A stretch of DNA of 64,000 nt from Trichomonas vaginalis G3. Taxonomy: Eukaryota; Parabasalia; Trichomonadida; Trichomonadidae. Shown piece by piece: positions 1-12,004 of this stretch. How positions within the stretch are numbered: position 1 is the first letter of the stretch; the number at the start of each line of letters is the position of its first letter. The DNA is taken from contig NC_067207.1 in assembly GCF_026262505.1 (NCBI RefSeq), positions 5,898,252 to 5,962,251 on the forward strand, given 5' to 3'. A program made the translations under genes and the position numbers. The notes beneath the pieces were generated by a model, which worked only from the letters and a program-made list of their open reading frames with translations, did not search any database and was not told the DNA's origin.

Positions 1-1192
1 TTTGGCGGCAAAGGCTCTGCTGGAGGAAGGAGAGGAAGAAGTTTCTGGGCTTCTTCCTGCACAATATCACACCAGTGTTCTTCTGCAGCTGCTTCAACTA
101 GGTATCTTATTTCCTGAATATTATTGTTTCCTATAAAAGGTATTGTCTTTTTAATAAACTTAAGGCTCTCTATCGCAACTGGCATGTAAATAGAACTTGC
201 TCTACTTGAATATTTCTGCCAGACATCAAAATCTACTGGTGGACCGATTTTGCATATCTTCTTAGCTTCTTTCATGAATAAAGCACATTTAGGAGGGTCT
301 TCAACAGGCCAATGATTCAATAAAAACGTCTCATTTCGATCGCGTAATTTTCATTTCTTTTGAATAAAGATTTAAGGACATTTATAAGTGGATCAAAGAA
401 TGTTGCATAGTGTGATGCAAAATGTATGAGTTTTATTGCTGTGAACAATGGGTTTGTCGGTAATTTTGGATCATTTTGCGGAAATCCATCTAAAATCTTT
501 GTGATCGTTTCAAGTATGACAATCATCCCATGAACTGGAGGTGGGACTAACATGGATGTTATGTTAGATAAAATTATTGGAAAATATAAATTTGAATCGA
601 GAGAAATAAGCATATCTCGTGCAGTTTCTCTGTCGCTAACAGATGCCGATGATAGCCGTCGTACTAACGCTTTAATTAGTCGTGGCGGAATTATTTTTGG
701 AAAAACCGGTATTAACTTCTGAAGTATTCCATAAGCATATGATATATCAGTTGTATGTCTTTTTGCTGGAAAAACGATGATTTTGTAATAAACAGATGGT
801 TCAGCGTAAGGAGGTGGTGCTTCCATAACGAATGCTAATCCTTGATAGAAAAGATCAATAGAAGCAGTACTAAATCTCAATAAGCTCTGTGTAACGAATG
901 GATATAATGCATTTAGAACGAGCGCTCTCTTTTCATGATCTTGGTTGTCTGTTAACATCAGCCTTTTTAGTAAAAGGACTAAATTCTCGCTTGTTGGTGA
1001 TATAGCTCGCTTAGATCCCTGAGATTTTGGTAACGTTGGAAGATTATCTGTACTTTTTTTGGAAACGTCTGTTTGCTTTGTTATATAATCTGCCTTTATC
1101 TGAATCGGCATATTAGAGTAGCTATGCGATGCAGTGAGGGTGTGTGGACCATGCCGTGGCCCTCTAGGAGTACCAACGGTATTCACACTCAT
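1..1192 (-). CDS. PP2A regulatory subunit B56 (B'), 3' end beyond window
   Basis: This is the HEAT-repeat B56-type subunit that directs protein phosphatase 2A to its substrates. The first ATG of the frame is at 1192; a longer open frame to 1249 begins only with TTG. After a low-complexity N-terminus of about 80 residues the protein shows the helical repeat body, including FDPLINVLKSLFKRNEN and, after the break, a stretch beginning LLNHWPVEDPPKCALFMKEA, which resembles the B56 segment around WP and FLNELEE. The frame is interrupted near 322-326, where an A5 run on the plus strand would need one more base; beyond it the frame stays open to position 1, so the C-terminus lies outside the window. 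The family call rests on recalled motif resemblance. The break is more likely a homopolymer error than a real mutation. Confidence 0.7.
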
Positions 1193-1614
1193 CGTAAAAA
1201 TTTCAAAAACTTTATTTAGAATTTCTAAACATCCTTGAGCAATTTTCAATATTTGGGTGTTTAATTATATGTCAAGTTTAGAGCCTATATTACTCAAGAT
1301 ATATCAATTTTTCTCTCCATTTGGAATATAAGGAAGAAAAAAATTAAAACCTTTAGCCGAAATAGGGTAGATTATGTTTTTCAGTAGGTTTCATCATTGA
1401 TACTTCATTCTCCAGTAAGTCAAATAGAAAAGTATTACATGAATTGCTCAATAAGCATAAAAGAATATATATTTCGTTTTCAAATCCGTGTAAATACACT
1501 GTAATTCACTATGTAAATAGTTGTGCGCTGTTAATTTACTCCTATTTATTGTTTACACATTTTTCATATATTTGCCAATTCAAATTTTAGAGATATGTCA
1601 TTCTAATTTTTGGT
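1193..1614. other. AT-rich spacer
   Basis: No coding region or RNA gene is supported here. The stretch is AT-rich spacer upstream of the B56 gene and outside the palindrome cluster that follows. Confidence 0.6.
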
Positions 1615-2413
1615 AAAGGTACATTCACTAGGCGATAACAGTAAAATGGGATGAAAATAGGATAAATAGCATCCCTATATAGTGCCTAACAATATTTATA
1701 CGGGCCAAAAAAAATTTGGCTAGAGATTTGGCGAGTTATAAAACTTAGAAAATTGAGAGGGATTTTTATTTTTGAATTTTTTTTGGAAAGTTAAAATTGC
1801 GATTAAAAATCGATTTCCGAGAGAACTAAGCATCTCATCATATATTTAAATCGATAAAAATATTAAATAATAGTTGAATAGTATAACTACATGAAATTAT
1901 GGCTGAATATACAGAAAAAATGAACATATTTGACATTTTTGAAAATTCATACGTTAGATGGTGACAAACTCATAAACTATACTTTAGCTAAGATTGATAT
2001 ATGGTTTCAACAACACATGGTTAAAATCGTAAAAATATTTTAGATTTCAAAAAGATATATATGGTAATATAATGGAACAGAGTCAACAAATAGCATGTAA
2101 AATATGTTATAATTAACTTTTTATTAGATCTAATAGTATATATCGAATGGTTTCCAGCTTTATGGTTAATTATTTTCTTTTCGAGCTTCTCTTTAACTGT
2201 TGTATTAAGGTTGTAAATTTTTGATGCTAGAAACTATGGAATCTTCTTTGCTGCTGCATTTTTCTTGAGAGTTCTTGCAATTTCGAATATATCTGCGCAT
2301 TGTATGAAATGGGGGCTTTAAAATATCTTGAATCATAATAGGACTGCTTTTCCAAAGGAATGCTTATTTGTAAATCAGAGAGTTTCAAAATTGAGTGCAA
2401 GATTATCATAATT

Positions 2414-2489
2414 AATTTTGTAGCGTTTTTTAGAAAAATGCGAAGGGAGCGCCAGCGACCGAACATTTTTCTAAATATGCTACAAAATT
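2414..2489. repeat. 76-nt near-perfect hairpin with GC-rich loop
   Basis: AATTTTGTAGC at 2414-2424 continues into a T/A-rich stem that ends AGAAAAATG. It pairs with the reverse-complementary stretch ending GCTACAAAATT at 2479-2489. About 26 bases pair with two or three mismatches, around a loop of roughly 24 nt that is unusually G/C-rich for this region (GGGAGCGCCAGCGACC). The same AATTTTGTAGC end starts the neighbouring element at 2521. Confidence 0.6.
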
Positions 2490-2520
2490 ATCATTCTCAA
2501 TTGAATGATGAATCGAAAGA

Positions 2521-2946
2521 ATTTTGTAGCGTATGATTATTTTCCCTTGAAAAATAAATTAAAAATTTTTTTTAATCATACTGTTTAATGAGCATCCTAA
2601 TTTACTAAAAATAAAAAGACGATAGAAAATATTCAAAAAACTTGATGGCTTTAGATAGTCTTTTCGAGGAGTAACTTTTTCAGTGAATCGTCGAACGCTA
2701 TCCACTCTCATAACATGTCCTCTTAATGTCCAAGGATATGCAACTTTTATCCCCATATTCATTGATCTTCCAAAATTTCAATATCAAATTAGGCTTCAAA
2801 GTTCCTAAAACTTTAGCCATGAATAGGATGTCAATCTTAAAGTCATTTCCTACCTCCTTCATACATGAAATTAAGAATAAAAGTTAATTTTTTAAAGTTT
2901 TTTAGTGATAATTTTTCAATGGAAAATAATCATATGCTACAAAATT
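2521..2946. repeat. About 430-bp element with imperfect terminal inverted repeats
   Basis: ATTTTGTAGCGTATGATTAT at 2521-2540 and the following 15-20 bases are matched, with a few substitutions, by the reverse complement of roughly 2905-2946. The inside carries only a short minus-strand open frame (2762-2559) of unknown identity. This fits a MITE-like non-autonomous element. The same end sequence occurs in the adjacent hairpin, so the two are probably related. Confidence 0.45.
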
Positions 2947-3676
2947 TTCGATTACTGATCGGGTGAGAATTTTGATTTTGGTGCAAAAAGGAAGACAAGC
3001 TATTAACAAATCATTTACTGTTGTTCATCAAAAGAAGAAAACTTTGATAACAACTAATGATGATAAAATCAAGCTATCTTTTAATATTTTAAATTGATAA
3101 GACATTCAAAATATTTGAATGGTTTAAAATATTTTCTTTTAATTTCTATAAGATATTATCATGATTATATAATAAAATTTAAATTTTTATTCAAAAAGGC
3201 AATATTTCAAACTTTTAATTTCAAAAATCTTAATTCTGCAATAAGTGTATTTAATTGTAGCAAATTTAATGATCCTTCGTCATGCTTAGCAATTTGGAAC
3301 TCATAAATTAATGATTTCTTCAAGTAAAATTCTGCATTATTTCAAAAGTCAATAATTCTCTAGTAACTTTTCTTCAAACACTAACCATTATATTATATTA
3401 TATGTATAATGGAGAATAATTGCAAAGAAAGATAGCCGAATTTACTGGGTAGTTCTTGTGATGCGAAATAATTGCAAATTAACACCTAGTTTTAACAGCA
3501 TCAATTGTAATAAACAGAAATTCATCAAAAGTGACAGCTCTCAATTTTTTGACATTTGTAAATTCTAAATTGAATGAGAAAAATGAAATAATACTAAGCA
3601 TAATACAATATTCTAGATTTAATTATAATTAGGAAAAAGTTAGTTTTGAGAGTACTTTTCATAGGCATATAGAATG

Positions 3677-4599
3677 AAATCTTCTGAAAAATAATATCAC
3701 ATAAACTCATATTATTTTCTAATATATAACTATTTTATATAAAAATCAAATTCAATGATCTTAAAAGCGAAGGATAAACCTCAAAATTTACGAATATAAT
3801 GAGTGGGAATATAATGCTTATCTATCATAAAACCATATGAAATATCAATTTTTGCTTTACGCCTAATTTTTGACGACAATTAGCAAAAAATGTTAAATGT
3901 TAACACTCAGTCCATTTGAATATGAAAAATAAAATTGACTTTGATTAAATGTTTTTATTTATCATGCAATTCTTCTTGCGACCAAAGATTTGAATAAAAT
4001 TTCAAAAAATAAGATAGCTTAAAAAATAATATACGGTAGTGTTTACTAATAGATGAATAGTATATAAATTCTATTAAAATGGATTTGATCCAAAAAAATA
4101 TATAAAATTTGATCATAAATAAAATCGTTTTAAATTACTTCTTTATTTAAATTATAACAATTATTTTTGGTTTTATATTTTTTTGGATCAAATCCATTTT
4201 AATAGAATTTATATACTATTCATCTATTAGTAAACACTACCGTATATTATTTTTTAAGCTATCTTATTTTTTGAAATTTTATTCAAATCTTTGGTCGCAA
4301 GAAGAATTGCATGATAAATAAAAACATTTAATCAAAGTCAATTTTATTTTTCATATTCAAATGGACTGAGTGTTAACATTTAACATTTTTTGCTAATTGT
4401 CGTCAAAAATTAGGCGTAAAGCAAAAATTGATATTTCATATGGTTTTATGATAGATAAGCATTATATTCCCACTCATTATATTCGTAAATTTTGAGGTTT
4501 ATCCTTCGCTTTTAAGATCATTGAATTTGATTTTTATATAAAATAGTTATATATTAGAAAATAATATGAGTTTATGTGATATTATTTTTCAGAAGATTT
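3677..4599. repeat. Long inverted repeat: two 426-bp arms, 71-nt loop
   Basis: Arms 3677-4102 and 4174-4599 are equal in length and align without gaps as reverse complements; I found no mismatch on reading through them. The loop is 4103-4173. Outside the arms a second, shorter inverted pair (TAAACAGAAATTCATCAAAA onward, 3511-3536 with 4729-4754) lies 140 and 129 bp away, so an older inverted structure encloses the recent one. There is no coding potential. It may be a foldback element, a source of long double-stranded RNA, or an amplification or assembly chimera. Confidence 0.85.
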
Positions 4600-5114
4600 T
4601 GTGTTCTTCTTCAAAATTTTATTTTTTATTAAAAAGAATCTTTACAAAATATACATTTACTTTAATTAATATTTAAAAACGTGCTCTATCAAAAGTTCCA
4701 AAAATTCAATATTTTAGCTTTTCTGATGTGTCACTTTTGATGAATTTCTGTTTACAACACAATCTCTTTTTGCTCTCATTTAAATGCATTCGCACACTTT
4801 AATTTTGAAATATAAGAGTTTTGGAAATTATCAAATTTATCTGCTCAAATACTATAGATCTTCATAAGTGTTAATAGAATCATTAGCCTTACATATAGTG
4901 TTTAATATAATGATGCACATTATACTGGGATTCATTCCTTATTCATCTAGTTATTATAAGATTTACAACCCCATGAAAATTTAAAATTTTGTCAAAAATA
5001 GTGAATGTACCTTTTTTTGGTTTTGATGTTACCACATGTTTATGGTTCTACGAACATGAGCCTCTAATTCTTACATATTCTATCGTCTTATGACGCAAAT
5101 TTACATCATCAAAT

Positions 5115-5966
5115 ATGGACGCTCCTGAAATTGCTTTCTTTAGCAGGAAACGCCCTACGAGTTCAAGTCAAAACTCGACAGAAACTGATGGTGTTAGTTC
5201 AGATAATGCTCCAAATGAAATGCAATTTGGCTCTCAATTAACAGCATTCCAATCAATGGAAAACACTGACGACGAAGTACTAGAAATTATAAAGTCTGTA
5301 GGTCCTTCTTCACGAGATATTTCACAGCTTAATTCAATGAACTCAGCAGAATCATGGGCATCTTTTGCATCTTTTGGCCCGCGCTGCCAGAGATGCGGCA
5401 ACCCTTGTGGAAGTGATGTAATCTATTTCGAAAATCTTGCTTTTCATAAAAGACACTTTACTTGCAAGAAATGCAATCAGCCTCTGATCGAACCTGTATT
5501 AATTGGCAAAGAAGTTTACTGCTTAACTTGCTCTCATGGAGATAAACAACCTGATATGCCAGAAGATTACGGTTGCTGCATTTGTAGCAAACCTTTCTGC
5601 GAAACTTCAATTATTATTGCTGGAAAATGCTATTGCCAGGAACATTTCAGATGTGCTACATGCCACAAACAGTTAACAGTTGATAATTATCGTCAAAGAA
5701 AGGGTCATATTTACTGTATCGAACACGCACCTCAACGACCAATTACAAGTTGCGCAGAATGCGGTGGAGAAATTACTGATAAGGCTATTACCGCGATTGG
5801 ACAGCATTTTCATCCAGGATGCTTCTGCTGTGTTATATGTCAGACAAACTTAGCTAATCAAGCTTTTGCGGCTTGGAAGAACAAACCTATTTGCCAAAAC
5901 TGTTTCAAGAGACTTCCAAAACATATTCGTGCGATTATATCAAAACAGGTACACACTGGATTTTAA
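5115..5966 (+). CDS. LIM-domain protein, three LIM domains
   Basis: This 283-residue protein has an N-terminal Ser/Asn-rich region of about 90 residues followed by three consecutive LIM double zinc fingers. LIM1 (about 93-142) starts CQRCGNPC and contains CKKCNQPL and CLTC. LIM2 (about 152-203) starts CCICSKPF and has CATCHKQL. LIM3 (about 213-263) starts CAECGGEI and has CVICQTNL and CQNC. Zinc ligands are complete by eye. LIM proteins of this kind are protein-interaction adaptors, often on actin or adhesion structures; that role is family knowledge. The stop is followed by A, giving the TAAA that trichomonads use as polyadenylation signal. It stands alone, with spacer on both sides. Confidence 0.85.
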   Translation: MDAPEIAFFSRKRPTSSSQNSTETDGVSSDNAPNEMQFGSQLTAFQSMENTDDEVLEIIKSVGPSSRDISQLNSMNSAESWASFASFGPRCQRCGNPCGSDVIYFENLAFHKRHFTCKKCNQPLIEPVLIGKEVYCLTCSHGDKQPDMPEDYGCCICSKPFCETSIIIAGKCYCQEHFRCATCHKQLTVDNYRQRKGHIYCIEHAPQRPITSCAECGGEITDKAITAIGQHFHPGCFCCVICQTNLANQAFAAWKNKPICQNCFKRLPKHIRAIISKQVHTGF

Positions 5967-6304
5967 ATTACAATAATATCTTGTTCGAATCTTATAAACA
6001 CATGTTACTTTATCTCTATTTTTTATTTTTGTTTAATTTTTTGAAAATATTTTTTTTTTTAATCGATAATGAGCATAGGGGAATACGCATAAATAATTGC
6101 TTATTTGTTTTGCTTTCAATGGAAAATAATACCTTCTTCACAGCTGCATTTTGATATCATCATATTTTGATACGCACCAAGATTTGGTTAGTTTTCAGTA
6201 ATTCTCTAAATGGAAAATTCTACATTAAATTTGGAAAAGGAATAATACCATATTCACATAGAAAATAGCTAGACATCGTATAAAATTTTCGGTCGTTTTT
6301 TATA
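5967..6304. other. Spacer
   Basis: AT-rich spacer between two plus-strand genes. Nothing structured was seen; the short open frame overlapping the LIM gene end is a shadow. Confidence 0.6.
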
Positions 6305-9198
6305 ATGATAACAGACAGAAACGAGGCTTTCAAGCACAACTCATGTAAAAAAGTTGCACAGTTGTCGAAAGTCATCGTTTCTATGCGCAATATATCAATG
6401 GATCATGCAGCCATGTTGTTATCAGTTGCAAACAGATATGAAAACACGATAACGCAAATTTTCATAGATCATCGTCAACAACTTGAAGATATAAACACTA
6501 GACTCTTCAACTTTCGAAAAGCAACAATAGATAACGAGTGCAGAAAGTTTGCGCAAAAATATAAAGCTGCGAAAACAGAATACAACGAATTGGTTACGTC
6601 CAGAGTGGAAACAGTCAACAATATATCAAAAGAAGCAAAGGATCTTACAGAAATAATTGCTCAATTACGAAAACAGAATTTCCAATCTGCAGACCCCGTT
6701 ATCAATTCTGCAGACAAGTTCAAGGCAGAGTTCATGTCTACGAAGAAAAAACAAAAGCCGAAATCAAAAGCAGAGGTAAATTCAGCAGTTAATCCTCTCA
6801 AAGAAAAAATGAAGCAATTACAGGCCGAGCACGATGAGAAAATGACTAAAATGGCGAATGAACACAAGTCATTGGTTAAATCTTTGATGAGAGAAAAAAA
6901 CGTACAATTATTCAACGAAATTATTAAACGTAGACCAGTCTTAGTTTCATTACTAACAAAGATAAAACGCGCTAAAGATGCAAATAATCAACTTTTTAGC
7001 GATCTAAGTAATTACAGAAACACAGAATCTCAATTAATCAGACAATACAGACAAAATTTTTCGGATTTTTTACAACAGTATACATCTAGCATTGCCAAAA
7101 ATAATGCTCAGATACAAGCTATTCGTGGCAAAGCAGCAGCTTTAGTAAACACGTTTCAAGAAGAGTTAGTGAACGAAGGAAAAGTTCGTGCACAAAAACA
7201 AGCCCACATGAAGAATGAGATTGCATCCCTGATTTCACAAATCAACCAAATTAAATATAATAACGAACATCTTGTTGAAACGAAAATGGGCGATATAAGC
7301 AACCAGCAGATGCAGATAGCCGCCTCTCAAGCTGAATATAAGCAAGTTCTTGAAAAAGAAAGACAATATTTTGAATCATTAATTCAAGAATCGCACTCTA
7401 ACATTGATAGCTTAGGAACATCAATACAAGTTGTTAAGGATAACTTTTCTGAATCATTAAAATCGATGTTTGCTTCAATTTATCAATCAAAAACATATCT
7501 TCAGAATCAAATTGGCTCTGAACTTCAAAATTTTGAGAAAAGACTCAAAGAACTCACAGTTAAATTTGATAAATACGAGACAGATCAGTTTTCCAATATC
7601 ACAGGTGTCATTAATACTTCAAATGAAATTGGAAAGAACAAAACTCGATCAATTCAAACAGAAATAGAGAAATCCCAAGGTGACATCAGGCGTCTCAATC
7701 AAGCCAATCAAACAGAAATCAACCAAATTGAACAGAAAAACAAAACGAAAATTTCGGATTACGAAAAAGCAAATAATTGTAGATTGGATGGTCGAAATCC
7801 GAAATAAAGCAAGCAGAAACAAGAAAAGAGACAGAAAACAAGAAGAAAGCCGAACAAGTTTTATCCGGATTTAGAAAAGATTTGCAAGACAAAAAAACTA
7901 AATCAAAAGAAACATTTGATAAGCAATCAAGCGATAACCTCGCAAACCTAGCCAAAAGTACCGAGAAAAGTGGCGCTTTAATCGAACATGAAAAAGAAGT
8001 TGAAGAATTACAAAGAAAATTACAGGTCGCGGAAGAATTAATAAACAAGGCAAATATTGAGTCTCAGAACAAGTCATCGGCATTGAATGCTATGATATCA
8101 AACACTGAGAAACTCATCCGCCAGCACCAGAGATCAATTAAATCAGAAACAGAAGAAATTGGAAAAGAATATGATATTAAAATCCAATTTGAACAAGTTG
8201 AGCTCCAAAATAAGATCGAACAACTCTCAAAACTATTCGATGCTGAAGAAAACAAAAGAGCTTTCATGGTCATTGATCAAATTCGAAAAATTAGGAACGT
8301 ACAGAACAGAACTCAAGATATGATTAACCAAAGAAAGAGATCATTAGAACAGATGAAGAACCAGAACGAACAGAAAGTCAAAAAAATGCAACAACAATTG
8401 GAATCTGCTAAAAACGGAGATAAGTTAACAAAATTACAAGAAGACTTTAAACAGAAACAAACTGAAATGGAAAAGAAAATTGCTGACGCAAATAAACAGT
8501 TAGAAGATGATAAAACCAAAATTTCGAATAATTTGACGAAAACAAAGAAAGAATTTGAAGATGAAAAGGTAAAAATAGAAAAGAAATACCAAGACGATGA
8601 AGCATCCTTCAAACGAGAGATAGAAGTTAATAAAAAGAATAATGATGATTTACAAGCCGATATCCAAAAGAAGAAACAAGAGATTATACAAAAGATTGAA
8701 CAGCAGAAACAAAATCTTCTAGAAGAACACAAGAAATCCCTTTCTGCTATTCAAAGAAGAATTGAATCGGTGAAATCTTCTCTGACAGAACTTCAAAATC
8801 TTTGCAATGATGAATATGATAAGAAGAAGAATGTTTTAGACGACAATCTTTCTAAAAGATTAGTTAAAGATGACCAATATATCCAACAAATGCTCAACAC
8901 ATCAAATGAACGTAGCCAGCAATTGGATAATGATATAAAGAGACTCTGGGAATACAGGGGATCTTTGGTTGCTCAATTCCAAGACCCAGAAATGGCAAAT
9001 GACGAAAAACAAAGAATTGCTGCTAAAAAGAAAGAATGTGAAGCAGCATTGCAAAAAGTGAATGAGGCACAAAGCCAGTTTATTGATGTAATAACTGGAC
9101 TTGAAATGCATTCACAGTCATTAAATTCAATGTTGATTTCTCCTCGCACATCAATGAGATCACGCGGAAAAGCAAGAATTATGTCACCGCATATCTAA
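6305..9198 (+). CDS. Long coiled-coil protein (one frame break)
   Basis: The gene encodes about 964 residues, almost entirely Lys/Glu/Gln/Asn-rich heptad-like helix with no globular domain recognised, ending in a short basic tail (residues such as RTSMRSRGKARIM). It appears as two open frames, 6305-7807 and from about 7790 to 9198. The join lies in CGAAATCC at 7793-7800: one extra A in the three-A run would give a single frame with uninterrupted heptad character. A structural or cytoskeletal role is likely from architecture alone. The next coiled-coil gene at 12005 is similar in style but not an obvious paralogue. No transmembrane segment or signal peptide is visible. Confidence 0.75.
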
Positions 9199-10092
9199 CC
9201 ATGTTATTTTTATTATTCTCATTATATATAAACTTTTTGTTTTTATTTTGATTATTAAATTACAAATAACCTTTATTGTTTACATCGACCTTGATTCAAA
9301 ATATCAAGCAGGCTCACAATATTCATTTCCATCAATTCTGATTCCAAAGGTTATTTCATTGTCTTTTCGTAAGCAATGTCAAATCGATAAATGTCTAATG
9401 ATTTTATGCATTGCATTGATCATAAGCATAAATATTAATTGCAAAAACGTTTTATTGCAAGACTATATTGAAAAAAATTATTATTTAATAGCTTTAATAC
9501 ACCCTGATTAATGATTTATAAGCGTCATATCCTTAAATTAAATAATCCACTTCAAATTGAGTTATCTGACATTTGACCTTATTCGATCAAATCTATCAAT
9601 CTGAATCTGATTAATAATATGTGTCTTTTCAGATTGTATGCATTATGTAGCGTTCTGAAACAAAATTGTAATTCGAATTAATCAAACTAGATCTTAATTT
9701 TCAAAAGACAATAGAGTTCCGTTATTCAGCAATATGCAGTAGCATTGTACACTCTGCGTATTAATTAAATCTTGCAGTATTTAATTGAACACCTCCATAA
9801 CAAATCGCGCAAATTTATTATGAATTAGCATAAAACACGTTATCATTAATTAATTTACCATTCTCCATATATGAGAATGATTTATCACTATTAAAACTTC
9901 GATGTTATTTATTTCAAAAGTTTACGAATAATCTCAAATCGCCCACTTGTCAATTCAATTTCGAATCGACTACCCGTCCCAGATTTTTCCCACAGTCCAT
10001 GAACTGTATATATTAATATTTTTATAAAAAATAATTGAGCCAATTATCTTCTCACATTCAATTTTTTCAATGATTGTTATTAAATTTTCAAA
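9199..10092. other. Spacer without supported genes
   Basis: This 0.9-kb AT-rich spacer has an open frame of 87 codons from 9248 that starts with TTG, has no recognisable motif and has spacer-like composition, so I do not call it a gene. Confidence 0.6.
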
Positions 10093-11526
10093 ATGCTTAG
10101 CCCTCAGCAATACAATCGGTATACCGAAATATTAAAGATCGTTCCCGATGATCCAGGAGAAGAAGTTAAGTTCTATACTAAGTTGATGAAGAACAATGAG
10201 CAATTTAAGAAAACAGATCGAGATTTTGAAACATGGAAGAACGATTATGTAGTTCCATGGAGCCCTCTATTCGATATTGCGATAGTTCTACTGTATGTGT
10301 TCTTTGCGCTAACGTTCCAGACTACAAAAATGGCCATGTTCCATAATTTTAATACGATATTCGATAATTACTTTATGGGAGATGCAGACGAAGATGACGA
10401 TGGACTTACATATATCTATTTCAAGAGCGAATTTGTCGAAATCGTTAAAAATGTCTCTGAATTATTTTTCACATTTACTGACTCATTCCCAGCGCAATCA
10501 AATTTCACTCGTAGTTCTAATTTGACAGCAACCTTAATTGAAAAAGGTAAACAAAATTCAGTTTCATATTTCTGTCAGGAAAATGCATCTGAAGCTAGTG
10601 AGATTGCAAGTGCTGCAGTCCAAACTCTTAACTTTAAAGAACTATTACTTGAAGTTGATTACTTGATAGAAGAGTTTACAGAAAAAACAGAATCATTGAT
10701 CACTGTCAAGTACTCAATGTCATTCAAAGATGTCGATAACTTAGGCATCATTGAGTGGAGATCGAAGTTTAAGAAGACAGAAGTTCAATATATTGGTACA
10801 ACAATGTTCATTGATGCATTACACAACGAAGTATTCCCAATTGCAATACTTTTTGTCGATGCTTTTGCATTATTGATTACGATTTCAAGGTTTATGACCT
10901 TTATTAAATTTGCCCAAAAATATTCCAAAGAAAATTACGTCAGTTTCGCAAAATCCTTTTTATGGAATGTTAACGGATGGGAATTTTTCAACCTCTTTTA
11001 CCAATCTTTGACTCTTGTCACTATTATTATCTATATTTTGATTGTTGATCCTAATTTTGGTGGAGAAAGATGGCTGCTCTTCCTTCTTGGATGTTCTGCT
11101 TTCATTCATTCACTTGGTTTGTTCAGATATCTTAAGATGAAACCAGAATTGTGGATGGTCGCAAGAATCACAGGTAGATCATTAAGCAAATCATGCATAT
11201 TTGCTGCTGGTTTTATTCCAACATATATTGGTTTCGTATTCATGGGAATCTCCTTCTTTGGATACTTCTGTAACGTATTTAAAGGATTCTTGAGAACAAT
11301 TAAGGTTTTGTTCTCAATTTTCCACTCCGACATTGTCATGGATACTGAGGAATTGGTCAAAGAAGCAGCTGTTTGTCCAGATTGGCTTATTTATACTTAT
11401 ATCTTCGCATGGACTAATTTAACAAACGGAATTATCATTAACTCAACAATTTCATTTGTTGAATGTACAATTGATTTCCTCATTGGTGCCAAATGGAAGA
11501 AATATGGTCGTCCAAACGTTACTTAA
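10093..11526 (+). CDS. Mucolipin-like TRP cation channel (TRPML/PKD channel family)
   Basis: This 477-residue protein has the TRPML layout. There is a short cytosolic N-terminus, TM1 at about 56-77, a luminal domain of about 170 residues with possible N-glycosylation sites (NFT, NLT), then TM2 from about 250 and TM3-TM6 to about 460. The segment WNVNGWEFFNLF begins TM3-TM4, and LFSIFHSDIVMDTEEL occupies the pore position. Family members are endolysosomal, lipid-gated cation channels that release Ca2+ or Fe2+. The usual acidic filter (NGDD type) is HSD here, so selectivity may differ. The start ATG follows directly after an AT-rich leader. It is a single gene with no operon context. Confidence 0.8.
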   Translation: MLSPQQYNRYTEILKIVPDDPGEEVKFYTKLMKNNEQFKKTDRDFETWKNDYVVPWSPLFDIAIVLLYVFFALTFQTTKMAMFHNFNTIFDNYFMGDADEDDDGLTYIYFKSEFVEIVKNVSELFFTFTDSFPAQSNFTRSSNLTATLIEKGKQNSVSYFCQENASEASEIASAAVQTLNFKELLLEVDYLIEEFTEKTESLITVKYSMSFKDVDNLGIIEWRSKFKKTEVQYIGTTMFIDALHNEVFPIAILFVDAFALLITISRFMTFIKFAQKYSKENYVSFAKSFLWNVNGWEFFNLFYQSLTLVTIIIYILIVDPNFGGERWLLFLLGCSAFIHSLGLFRYLKMKPELWMVARITGRSLSKSCIFAAGFIPTYIGFVFMGISFFGYFCNVFKGFLRTIKVLFSIFHSDIVMDTEELVKEAAVCPDWLIYTYIFAWTNLTNGIIINSTISFVECTIDFLIGAKWKKYGRPNVT

Positions 11527-12004
11527 CAAATTTACTATAGAAAATCAATTGTTCTGCGATAAAATGATTATTGTTGTTTATTAGAGCCTTAATAGAGATT
11601 ATTGAATAAAATTGTTGCTATCTATTCGTTATAAAAATATTTTTTTTCTAAAATTGCACTGAAACTATTCATCCGTACAGTTGTGCATATGGAAGATATG
11701 TGGGGTAGTTCTGATTTGAAGGAATTATATATTTAATAAATTCATTAAATATCAAGTTAATTTCAAGCATCAGAAATGCCGGACCATGTAGCAAATCATT
11801 AATTACTGAATTTAAATGATTGATGCTTATCATTCCTTTCATTCAAGCAAAATTTATTTCTAATCTTGATGATTTGTTTGGTTTTGGTCTTCTTCTCAAC
11901 TACTTCAAATAAAATAATTCTGAATGAGCAGTCAGACCATCAAAAAATTCAAATCGAAATGTAAAATAAACGGAAAATTTCAATATGTGCACGTTTAAAA
12001 AATA
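11527..12004. other. Spacer
   Basis: AT-rich spacer between two plus-strand genes; nothing further seen. Confidence 0.6.

Larger units (their letters stand above)
1615..5014. repeat. Candidate composite element bounded by 16-bp inverted ends
   Basis: The 16-mer AAAGGTACATTCACTA at 1615-1630 recurs as its exact reverse complement at 4999-5014. The 3.4 kb between them contains no convincing gene but holds several nested palindromes, listed separately. Short open frames at 2227-2466 and 2559-2762 on the minus strand match nothing I recognise; they could be transposase relics or chance. The 16-bp pair could be the ends of a decayed transposon. No target-site duplication was established. Confidence 0.35.
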
